64,000 bases of DNA from Candidatus Aminicenantes bacterium (GTDB lineage Bacteria > Acidobacteriota > Aminicenantia > Aminicenantales > UBA4085). Position 1 is the stretch's first letter. Each line of letters starts with the position of its first letter. The notes under the pieces are model-generated. The model did no database searches and had not been told where the DNA came from. It worked only from the letters and a program-made list of their open reading frames with translations. Location: NCBI GenBank assembly GCA_026393855.1, contig JAPKZJ010000022.1, positions 1-64,000 of the forward strand, read 5' to 3'. The position numbers and the translations under genes are program-made. Shown one piece after another: positions 26,995 through 33,794 of this stretch.

Positions 26995-28092
26995 TCACTT
27001 CTTGATTTCGACGGGCGAGCCTTCGATCAGGCCGAAGTTGCCCTCAATGATGACGAGATCGCCTTCCTTGAGCCCATCCAACACCTCGATCGTGGTCGTA
27101 TTCTTGAGGCCCAGGGTGACGGGATGCTTGACGGCCTTGCCGTTCTCGGCCAGGAAGACATATTTGTTCTCCAGAATCGCTTTCTGGGGCACGGCCAGGG
27201 CATTCGGGTGCGACTGGACCTCGAAGACGATCGTGCCGTAGACTCCGGGGCGGAGCTTCCAGCCCGGGTTGGGCACGTCGACCTCGACCCGGAACTTTTT
27301 GGACAACGGATCTCCGGTCTGATTGATGACCGAGATCAGACCCGAATGGTCCGAAGACTCGCCGTTGCTGACGCGCAATAAGGCGGGATGCCCCTTCTGC
27401 AGGCGGCCCACATCACCGGGAGTGACTTCGACGATGACCTTGATCCGGGAGTCGTCCACCAGGGTCACGACCCCGTATCCGCCCATCATCGGATTGATGA
27501 CGTCGCCGACTTGGGCGTTCTTCGACGAGATGATGCCGGCCCAGGGAGCGGTCATGACGGCGCTCGCCCGGGCGTGACGGGCCAGGGCGACGCCGGCACG
27601 GGCTTGTTCGAGCTGGGCTTTGGCCGCGTCGAAGCCCAGCCGGGCCTGTTCGGACTGCTGCTCGGAGACGGCTTTCTGGGCCTGCAGACGGTCCATGCGA
27701 TCCCTGGTCCGGACGGCGTTGTCGTAGGAGGCTTGGGCCACGGCCAGTCCGGCCTCGGCCTGGCGGAGCTGGAGGCCGATGGACTCGGCGTCGAGCTCGG
27801 CCAGGAGCTGGCCGGCGGCGACCCGCTGGCCTTCCTCGACCAGGATGCGGGCCACCTTGCCGCCGGTCTCGGGGGTGATGTTGATCTTGCGCCAAGCCTC
27901 GAGCGTTCCGGTGTAAGTCAGCTTTTCGGAGACGGTCTGGCGCGCGGCCGGGACGACGGAGACGACAGTCGCGGCGGCGCCGGCCGCGGCGGACGGATTC
28001 GCGGCCTCTTTGGCGGACGGCTTGCAGGCCGGCAGCGTCGAGGCAGCGAGAACGATCAGGACGAAGGCGGCGACAAGGCGTAGATATTTCAT
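26995..28092 (-). CDS. RND periplasmic adaptor (membrane fusion) protein
   Basis: The 365-residue adaptor links the RND permease to TolC. A lipoprotein signal with LPA-C (about residue 23) anchors it to the inner membrane. A biotinyl-lipoyl-like domain with GGKVARILVEEGQRVAAGQLLAELD, an alpha-hairpin of heptad repeats (LRQAEAGLAVAQASYDNAV) and beta-barrel regions follow in the usual order. The start is preceded by GGAGTG. The stop is seven bases before the permease start. Confidence 0.93.
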   Translation of the reverse strand: MKYLRLVAAFVLIVLAASTLPACKPSAKEAANPSAAAGAAATVVSVVPAARQTVSEKLTYTGTLEAWRKINITPETGGKVARILVEEGQRVAAGQLLAELDAESIGLQLRQAEAGLAVAQASYDNAVRTRDRMDRLQAQKAVSEQQSEQARLGFDAAKAQLEQARAGVALARHARASAVMTAPWAGIISSKNAQVGDVINPMMGGYGVVTLVDDSRIKVIVEVTPGDVGRLQKGHPALLRVSNGESSDHSGLISVINQTGDPLSKKFRVEVDVPNPGWKLRPGVYGTIVFEVQSHPNALAVPQKAILENKYVFLAENGKAVKHPVTLGLKNTTTIEVLDGLKEGDLVIIEGNFGLIEGSPVEIKK

Positions 28093-28111
28093 GGCATCAC
28101 TCCGTTATCTT

Positions 28112-29467
28112 TTACTTTTCGTAGGCGTCTTGGTTCAGGCCGACGGCTTTTTCCAGCTCGGCCATGGCCACGGCATAGTCATAGAGGGCTTGCGTGTAGT
28201 TGGTCCTGGCTTCGCTCAGGGCCACCTGGACGGAACTGACGTCCAGATTGGTGACCAGGCCCTCGGTGAAATTAAGCTCGGCGATCCGGACGGCCTCCAG
28301 GGCCTGCTCGACGTTCTTCTCCTGCGAGAGAAGCGATTCGCGGGCCTGCTGGAGGCCCAGAATGGCCGTCTGGACTTCAAACTTGACGGTCTCGGCCAGC
28401 CCCCTTTGGCTGTAGTCGATCTGCTTGAGGGCGGCCTGCGACTGGCCCAGCCGGGCGCTGTTGACGAAGCCGTTGAAGATGGGGAAGCTCAAGACCATGT
28501 TGATCTGATAGAAGCTCTCCCAGGTGTTGCGGCCGAAGTTGAGCTTGTCGGCCCAATAGTTATAGGCGCCGCCGACGGCCAGGGTCGGCAGGTAGGCCGC
28601 CTTGGCCATCTTGACCATCTCGGCGGCCATGAGCTTCTGGTAGCGCAATTGGTTGACCTCGGGCCGTTGGGCCAGGGCTCGGGCGATGTTCTCGTCCACG
28701 TTCACGTCCACGGCCTTGATGCTGAGCTCCCCTTTGACCTCGATGGCCTGGTTCAGGTCCAGGCCGAGCAGGGTCTTGAGGCCCAGCTCGGCCGCGCGCA
28801 GGCCGTTGCGGGCTCGAATGAGCTGGGGCTTGAGGTTGGCCGATTGGACCTCGGACCGGAGCATGTCGAAGCGGGTGGCCATCCCGGCTTCGTAGAGGTT
28901 GCGGACGTTCTTGACGTGCCTGTCGGCCAAGTCGACCGCCTCGCCCGTGACGTCCACGAAGGCCCGCGCCAGCAGGACGCCGTAGAAGGCCTTTTTCACG
29001 TTGAAGACGGTTTCCTGCTGGGACAGGCGGATGCCTTCCTGGGTCGACTGCAGGTTGAGGTTGGCCTGCTTGAACCCCGCCATCAGCCGGCCGCCGGCGT
29101 AGAGAGGCAGGCTGAAGTTCAGGGAGAACTGATAATTGCGGGTGAAGTCGAGCTTGACCTTGGTCGGCGGCTGGCCCGGGACGAACGAGGGGAAGGTGAC
29201 GGAAAAGACCTTCTTGTCCAGCACGTTCTGACCCTGGGCATTGAGGGTCGGGAAGAATCCGGATACGGCTTCGCGGACGGCGGCCGAGGCCCCATCTTCT
29301 TTGGCCTTCTCGGCCAGGTAGAAGAGGTTTTGGCGCAGGGCCAAGCGGATGCTGTCGTCGAGGGTCAGAGTCAGCGTCTCCGGCCCCTGACCGGGGCGCG
29401 CCTCCATCCGAACAGGGAGTGCGGCCAGGACGGCCAGGCTGGCTATCAGAGCGGCGATTCTTCTCAT
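28112..29467 (-). CDS. TolC-family outer-membrane efflux protein
   Basis: The 451-residue product has a signal peptide (MRRIAALIASLAVLAALPV) and the duplicated pattern of the TolC family: a DSIRLALRQNLFYLAEKAK first repeat and a QRGLAETVKFEVQTAILGLQQARESL second repeat, each with long helices and two beta strands for the outer-membrane barrel. The start overlaps the stop of the TetR-like gene by ATGA. It completes the tripartite pump with the downstream adaptor and permease. Confidence 0.92.
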   Translation of the reverse strand: MRRIAALIASLAVLAALPVRMEARPGQGPETLTLTLDDSIRLALRQNLFYLAEKAKEDGASAAVREAVSGFFPTLNAQGQNVLDKKVFSVTFPSFVPGQPPTKVKLDFTRNYQFSLNFSLPLYAGGRLMAGFKQANLNLQSTQEGIRLSQQETVFNVKKAFYGVLLARAFVDVTGEAVDLADRHVKNVRNLYEAGMATRFDMLRSEVQSANLKPQLIRARNGLRAAELGLKTLLGLDLNQAIEVKGELSIKAVDVNVDENIARALAQRPEVNQLRYQKLMAAEMVKMAKAAYLPTLAVGGAYNYWADKLNFGRNTWESFYQINMVLSFPIFNGFVNSARLGQSQAALKQIDYSQRGLAETVKFEVQTAILGLQQARESLLSQEKNVEQALEAVRIAELNFTEGLVTNLDVSSVQVALSEARTNYTQALYDYAVAMAELEKAVGLNQDAYEK

Positions 29468-29862
29468 CGGGTTTCTCCTCGGTCGGCGGTGCGGGCGGCG
29501 AATCCCCGCAATAGAAAATCGGATATGAGTGATACGTCTTTTTCAAGGTCGGGTTTATGCGGCGCCCAGAATCCTTCGGTGAACACGCCCTCGATGACCG
29601 CGGCCACGTAGAAGGACGCGGCCCGGACGTCGAAGGCCCGGAATTCGCCGTTGGCGACCCCTTCGGCCAGCAAGGCCTCCGTGCCCTTCATCAGGTCGGC
29701 GCGGCGGGCCCTGAGGCGGTCGATGAACTGGCTTTCGCGGCCTGAGCCGGCAGCCCCCGTCCGGCCGACGAACAGGGGGATAAACTTGAGGAAAGTCCGA
29801 TCGGCCAGAAAGACGCGGGAGAGATTCTCCTTTTCGGCCAGAGAGCCGAGGAGGCAAGCCAC
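29464..29862 (-). CDS. TetR-like protein lacking its DNA-binding domain
   Basis: The 132-residue product resembles the C-terminal ligand-binding/dimer domain of TetR regulators (MKGTEALLAEGVANGEFRAF, FYVAAVIEGVFTEGFW, ISDFLLRGFA). The N-terminal helix-turn-helix of about 60 residues is absent: an in-frame TAA lies in the promoter -10 just upstream, and I see no HTH remnant in the other frames. The GTG start at 29862 lies about at the predicted +1. It heads the efflux operon and overlaps the TolC gene. It may be a vestigial local regulator; without an HTH, DNA binding is not expected. The family call is moderate. Confidence 0.6.
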   Translation of the reverse strand: MACLLGSLAEKENLSRVFLADRTFLKFIPLFVGRTGAAGSGRESQFIDRLRARRADLMKGTEALLAEGVANGEFRAFDVRAASFYVAAVIEGVFTEGFWAPHKPDLEKDVSLISDFLLRGFAARTADRGETR

Positions 29863-29868
29863 TCGGGT

Positions 29869-29897
29869 ATTTTAGGATCTCGCTCCAAACGTGTCAA
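29869..29897 (-). promoter_or_regulatory. Sigma70 promoter of the efflux operon
   Basis: On the minus strand -35 TTGACA (29897-29892), a 17-nt spacer and -10 TAAAAT (29874-29869) form a near-consensus promoter. The predicted start of transcription falls on the GTG at 29862, so the first gene is probably leaderless. Confidence 0.75.
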
Positions 29898-29950
29898 GGG
29901 GGGGAAAGGAGGGAAGAGAGGCGGCGCCCCCGCCTCCGGACCTATCCGCG

Positions 29951-29969
29951 GCGTAAAAGCTTTTTACGC
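29951..29969. promoter_or_regulatory. Perfect inverted repeat, candidate operator
   Basis: GCGTAAAA and TTTTACGC form an 8-bp dyad around GCT in the divergent region between the efflux operon and the 30015 gene. It lies just upstream of both -35 boxes (29892 minus, 29980 plus). This position suits an operator, but no regulator is assigned. Confidence 0.5.
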
Positions 29970-29979
29970 AGCGGTTGCT

Positions 29980-30008
29980 TTGAAAAAGGATGGAGGTGCG
30001 GCTACAAT
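29980..30008 (+). promoter_or_regulatory. Sigma70 promoter of the 30015 gene
   Basis: -35 TTGAAA (29980-29985), a 17-nt spacer and -10 TACAAT (30003-30008) are present. The predicted +1 is at about 30015, the A of the start codon, so the mRNA appears leaderless. Confidence 0.7.
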
Positions 30009-30014
30009 GGAAGT

Positions 30015-30701
30015 ATGAGAAGCCTGACCGGGCGGACGGCCCTGCGGACCGCGGCCGCCTTATGGCTCGGGCTGGTCGTCGTCAGCCTCCCGGGTCGACC
30101 TCTGCCCGGCAAATGGGACATCCAGATCGTGGTCGAGGTCGAAGGCCGCTACGGCCTGGAGGCCCGCGACGCCCGCCACGAGGGCAGCTATGCCTTGCGG
30201 GCTCACTGGCTCGGGCTGATGGAAAAAGACGACGAGGATTTCCTTCTCATCCACAAAGAGCGCAGCCTCGAGAAGTGGGAGGCCGAGGAGAGGTCCAGCC
30301 GGGGAGCGACCGTGACGATCCTCAGGACCGAGGATTTTCCGGAGAAGCCGGAGCTGCGCGTGAACTACGTCCTGCGGGAGGGAGACAACCTCCGCGTCGA
30401 TTTCGCGGTCATCGGCTTCGAGGTCCCGCGGGCTCTCGCCGAAGATACCTTTCCCCTGATTCTGCCGGCCGCCGCGGGCAACCGGACCGGGGCGCCGGGC
30501 CAGGCTTACGATCCCTACGTGATCAAAGGCTCGAACCTGATCATCGTCCCCCTGTCGGCCATCCTCAAGGGCCCCGAGGTTCGCAAGATCCCCTGGTCCT
30601 GGCGCTACCGCGGCTGGCTGCAGCGCGAGACCCAGAACCTGTTGGTGACCCAGAGCCACGACGCCGTCGTCACAATCTCGATCACCCCGCATGAAGAATA
30701 A
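30015..30701 (+). CDS. Secreted protein of unknown function
   Basis: The 228-residue protein has an N-terminal hydrophobic signal (RTAAALWLGLVVVSLPG) and a beta-rich body with no family that I recognise. Motif-like stretches include WDIQIVVEVEGRYGLEA near the N-terminus and YDPYVIKGSNLIIVPLSAIL later. No cysteine pair or catalytic motif is evident. It is single, divergent from the efflux operon, and probably starts at +1 of its promoter. A periplasmic location is likely. Confidence 0.7.
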   Translation: MRSLTGRTALRTAAALWLGLVVVSLPGRPLPGKWDIQIVVEVEGRYGLEARDARHEGSYALRAHWLGLMEKDDEDFLLIHKERSLEKWEAEERSSRGATVTILRTEDFPEKPELRVNYVLREGDNLRVDFAVIGFEVPRALAEDTFPLILPAAAGNRTGAPGQAYDPYVIKGSNLIIVPLSAILKGPEVRKIPWSWRYRGWLQRETQNLLVTQSHDAVVTISITPHEE

Positions 30702-30931
30702 GGAACATCTCCCGATCCCGGGAAGAGCGATTCGGAGTCACCGTTGGGGGCAACGGTGCTATGCGCCGTAATCAGATCTCTCCAAATCCTTGATCCGAAC
30801 GCTATCGACGGCGCATTGATCGTCCCGGCCAATCCTCTCGGCGCCTCAGCGCTTCGCAGTCCTCGTCGGAACGTCGCTTCGATAGTTCCCGCGAGGGCGG
30901 AACTGCGCGTTCGAGATCTCCCGGTCATGGA

Positions 30932-30979
30932 GACCACCCACTCCGTTTCGATTCCGCAGGATGGTCGCGTGCTCAAACA
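30932..30979 (-). repeat. Two-block dispersed repeat, copy 2
   Basis: On the minus strand this reads TGTTTGAGCACGCGAC, 17 bases, then ACGGAGTGGGTGGTC, as in copy 1 at 8403-8449. It is inverted relative to that copy and again lies outside genes. Weaker similarity extends to about 30840. Confidence 0.65.
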
Positions 30980-31014
30980 GCCCTCGGCACATGCAGCCGA
31001 AGGCGCTATCCTAT

Positions 31015-31034
31015 CCCCGCCTTCGAAGGCGGGG
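31015..31034. repeat. Perfect 20-bp palindrome
   Basis: CCCCGCCTTCGAAGGCGGGG could fold as a hairpin of up to ten pairs, with outer CTA/TAG pairing interrupted by one base. It lies downstream of the secreted-protein gene, but no U-run follows on either strand, so it is not a standard terminator. Confidence 0.6.
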
Positions 31035-31175
31035 TAGGGGTGGTGATATCAATGAGAATAAGAGTGTTGTGCGCCTTCGGAATAAAAAGCTTTTCCCGCG
31101 CGATTTCGCCGTTGGACGGATACCGCGCCGCTAAAGCCCTCGGAGATGGGAATTCAATAAAAGAAGACGATAAAT

Positions 31176-32123
31176 TTAAGCCCGGGGATGGAACTTGTCG
31201 TAGACCTTGCGCAGGCGCTCCCGGCTGACATGGGTATAAATCTGAGTCGTCGTGATCTGGCTGTGGCCGAGCATCAGCTGGACCGAGCGCAGATCCGCCC
31301 CCCGTTCCAGAAGATGGGTGGCGAAAGAGTGGCGCAGGACATGGGGATGGACTTTGTCCCCCAGCCGGGCCGAGGCTGCGTATCCCTTGAGCGTCTTCCA
31401 AAATCCCTGCCGGGTGAAGGCCGAGCCGCGACGGGTGAGGAAAAGCGTCTCCGAAGCCCCTTCGGCCGCGGGGGACCGAGGCGACGCCGTTTTCTTCTTC
31501 GAGAGAAAATGGGGACGCGCCTCCCCGAGGTAGCGCGCCACCGCTTCGACCGCCGACCGCCCCAGCGGCACGATTCTTTCCTTGCCGCCCTTGCCGCGGC
31601 AAAGGAGAAACCCGTCCCGCAGGCGGACATCCATGATCCGAAGCCCGACGAGCTCCGAGACTCGGAGGCCCGAAGCATACATGACTTCGAGCATGGCCTT
31701 GTCGCGAAGGCCTTGGGCGTCCGATGAGTCGGGCTGGTCGAGCAGGGCTTGGACCTCTTTGACCGAAAGGAACTTGGGCAGGGAGAGCCAGGCCTTGGGC
31801 GAGGTCAGGTTAAGGGCCGGGCTTTTCTCGATCCGGCCTTCCAGCACGCCCCAGCGATAGAAGGCCTTGAGGGCCGAGATGAGGCGGGCCAGGGACCGCG
31901 GCGAGAGCCCCGCCCGGCTCTCGGCGTGAATGAACCGGACCAGGTCGGCCTCACCCGCCCGGTCCCAAGCGGCCTTGGATGTCTCGAGAAAGGCGAAATA
32001 TTTACCCAGATCGCGGGCATAAGAACGCTGGGTATTGACGGCCAGGCCGCGCTCGACGTCGAGGAAAGACTGGAATTCGGCCAGAAGCGAGGCGGGATCG
32101 TCCGGGCCGCGGCGGGCGGTCAT
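31176..32123 (-). CDS. xerD: XerD-like tyrosine recombinase
   Basis: The 315-residue protein has the N-terminal SAM-like core-binding domain (LLAEFQSFLDVERGLAVNTQRSY) and the catalytic domain with the full set of residues: Arg in ASGLRVSELVGL, Lys in KGGKERIVPLG, HVLRHSFATHLL, GH in LMLGHSQITTTQIY and the nucleophilic Tyr. Length fits XerC/XerD, which resolve chromosome dimers at dif. The start overlaps the stop of the MBL hydrolase gene by ATGA. No phage or integron context is present, so a housekeeping role is likely. Confidence 0.88.
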   Translation of the reverse strand: MTARRGPDDPASLLAEFQSFLDVERGLAVNTQRSYARDLGKYFAFLETSKAAWDRAGEADLVRFIHAESRAGLSPRSLARLISALKAFYRWGVLEGRIEKSPALNLTSPKAWLSLPKFLSVKEVQALLDQPDSSDAQGLRDKAMLEVMYASGLRVSELVGLRIMDVRLRDGFLLCRGKGGKERIVPLGRSAVEAVARYLGEARPHFLSKKKTASPRSPAAEGASETLFLTRRGSAFTRQGFWKTLKGYAASARLGDKVHPHVLRHSFATHLLERGADLRSVQLMLGHSQITTTQIYTHVSRERLRKVYDKFHPRA

Positions 32124-32740
32124 GCCGGATAGGTGTTGGCCGCGCGCTCCTGGCCGATCGTGGTCAGGGGCCCGTGGCCAGGCAGGACGACCGTGTCGTC
32201 GGGCAATACCATCAGCTTGTCTCGGATGCTGGCCTCCAGCTGCCGCTGGTTGCCCCCGGGCAGATCGGTCCGCCCGACGCCCTCGAAGAACAGGGTATCG
32301 CCCGAGAGCAGGAATCCGTCGCCGAGGAGGCAGACACCTCCCGGCGTATGGCCCGGCGTGTGAAGGACGCGGAGCTTCCCGTTGCCGATGTAGATATCTT
32401 CGCCGTCCGCAATCAACCGGTCGGCCGGAGGCGAGTCCTGGGCACCCAGGAAGAGGCTGATCTCCAGGTTCTGCATCTTGCCCAGCAGATCTTTGTCACC
32501 GGCGTGGATAAGCAGGGGGATGTGATATTTGTCCTTGATGTCGCGATTGGCCCCGATATGGTCGATATGGCCGTGGGTGTTGATGAGCAGGATCGGACGG
32601 AGGGCCTCCTCGGCGATGACCGGATAGACTTTGCCGGCCTCCGCCCCCGGGTCGACGACGGCGCACTCCTTCGTGCCGGGGCAGTACACCAGGTAGCAGT
32701 TGGTCTCCAGGCCGCCGACGATGATGAGCTTATAGCGCAT
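32120..32740 (-). CDS. MBL-fold hydrolase (glyoxalase II-like)
   Basis: The 206-residue protein has the metallo-beta-lactamase metal motif THGHIDHIGA, plus HTPGHTPGG, LSGDTLFFEGVGRTDL and VLPGHGPLTTIGQE, as in YcbL/GloB-like hydrolases. This set is usually assigned to hydroxyacylglutathione hydrolase or a related thioester hydrolase. ATG 32740 is preferred over 32773 because GGAAGGGA precedes it and the fold starts at YKLIIVGGLETNCYLV. It is co-transcribed with xerD by a four-base overlap. Confidence 0.87.
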   Translation of the reverse strand: MRYKLIIVGGLETNCYLVYCPGTKECAVVDPGAEAGKVYPVIAEEALRPILLINTHGHIDHIGANRDIKDKYHIPLLIHAGDKDLLGKMQNLEISLFLGAQDSPPADRLIADGEDIYIGNGKLRVLHTPGHTPGGVCLLGDGFLLSGDTLFFEGVGRTDLPGGNQRQLEASIRDKLMVLPDDTVVLPGHGPLTTIGQERAANTYPA

Positions 32741-32900
32741 GTCCCTTCCTTGAGTCTTATTTAGCCCATTCATCGGATCAAGTCAATCAGAGAGGCTCTG
32801 GCGATTTGGATTCATATTCTTCCCGAATAAGATGCGAGGCAAACGGAGAAGGCTTCCTCGAGGGGGTGGCAGAGAAGCGCCGGCCGAAGGCCGGTGCGAA

Positions 32901-32944
32901 ACGTTGGAGGGGGAACCACTCAAAGGTTCCCCCTCCAAGGGAGT
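32901..32944 (+). repeat. Long hairpin repeat, copy 1
   Basis: TTGGAGGGGGAACC and GGTTCCCCCTCCAA form a perfect 14-bp stem with a seven-base loop. A second copy with one mismatch is at 40281-40320. Here it lies immediately upstream of the -10 box of the methyltransferase promoter. A smaller GC hairpin (GCGCCGGCC/GGCCGGTGC) lies just before it. Confidence 0.75.
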
Positions 32945-32951
32945 CCAGTGA

Positions 32952-32957
32952 TATAAT
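32952..32957 (+). promoter_or_regulatory. -10 box of the methyltransferase/ammonia-lyase operon
   Basis: A perfect TATAAT ends seven bases before the GTG start at 32964, so the predicted +1 coincides with the start codon. No good -35 is seen; that position falls in the end of the hairpin repeat. Confidence 0.5.
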
Positions 32958-32963
32958 CCCGGC

Positions 32964-33794
32964 GTGAACGAGACTCCCTGGCAGCTTCAAATCGTTAAGC
33001 GCTCGCTCAAAAAGAAAGAGAAGCTCGACCTCATCGACAAGCACCTCCGCGTCCGCCCCGGCGAACGGATCCTCGACCTGGGCTGCGCCCAGGGCATTCT
33101 GAGCTACTTCCTCCGGAAGAAGGGCGGGACCTGGGTCTCCACCGACCTCGACCTGACCAACCTGCGCTCCAGCCAGGCCCTGTTGAAGGGCGGCCTGGTC
33201 CAGATGGGATCGCCCACTCTCCCCTTCCGCGACGGCGCCTTCGACCAGGTCGTCTGCCTCGACTACCTGGAGCACGTCGACGCCGACGCCGCGACCCTGG
33301 CCGAAGTCCGCCGCGTCCTGAAGCCCGGCGGCCGATTCCTGCTCATCACCCCGCACGACGGGGGATTCTTCCTGCTCCAAAAGATCCGGCCGGCCGTGGG
33401 GCTGAAGATCGAGTTTTACGGCCACAAGCGCGAGGGCTACAGCCTGCCTAACCTGCGCCGGATGTTCGCCGCCGCGAGCTTGAGGCTCACCGGCTACACA
33501 ACCTACTCGCGCTTCTGCACCGAGCTCCTCGAGCTCATCCTCAACGCCCTCTACGTGAACATCCTTTCGACCAAGCCCCAGAGCAAGCTCCGCGACGGGC
33601 ACATCCGGCCTTCGACCTCGGACGAGTTCGCGGCCCAGAAAAAGGCCTTCGGCATCTATAAGATCATCTATCCCTTCCTCTGGCTGGCCTCGCGCCTGGA
33701 CACCCTGCTCTTCTTCCAGCGCGGATACGCCATCATGGTCTGGGGGGAAGCCGAATCGAAACCCAAGGAGTCCGGACATGGCCATCGTTCTTGA
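32964..33794 (+). CDS. Class I SAM-dependent methyltransferase
   Basis: The 276-residue protein has motif I ILDLGCAQGILSYFL, an acidic end to strand 2 (VSTDLDLTNL), VVCLDYLEHVDADAATLAEVRRVLKPGG and ITPHDGG, the pattern of the UbiE/BioC-like group. No signal peptide is present. The start is GTG and appears leaderless. Its 3' end overlaps the ammonia-lyase start by 17 bases, so the two are probably made together. The methyl acceptor is unknown. Confidence 0.83.
   Translation: MNETPWQLQIVKRSLKKKEKLDLIDKHLRVRPGERILDLGCAQGILSYFLRKKGGTWVSTDLDLTNLRSSQALLKGGLVQMGSPTLPFRDGAFDQVVCLDYLEHVDADAATLAEVRRVLKPGGRFLLITPHDGGFFLLQKIRPAVGLKIEFYGHKREGYSLPNLRRMFAAASLRLTGYTTYSRFCTELLELILNALYVNILSTKPQSKLRDGHIRPSTSDEFAAQKKAFGIYKIIYPFLWLASRLDTLLFFQRGYAIMVWGEAESKPKESGHGHRS

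Larger units (their letters stand above)
30702..31175. other. Intergenic region with repeat copy and strong palindrome
   Basis: No gene with family support lies in these 474 bases; short frames on both strands lack ribosome sites. The stretch 30932-30979 is the inverted copy of the two-block repeat at 8403-8449. CCCCGCCTTCGAAGGCGGGG at 31015-31034 is a perfect 20-bp palindrome without a clear T-tract. The rest is AT-richer towards the XerD stop, with no other signal that I see. Confidence 0.6.

Noticed and set aside
28010-29611. 533-codon frame opposite tolC and the TetR-like gene
   Set aside because: Shadow; the minus operon is well supported.
30605-30976. Minus-strand frame over the 30015 gene end
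   Set aside because: Overlaps the supported gene and a repeat; no ribosome site or family.
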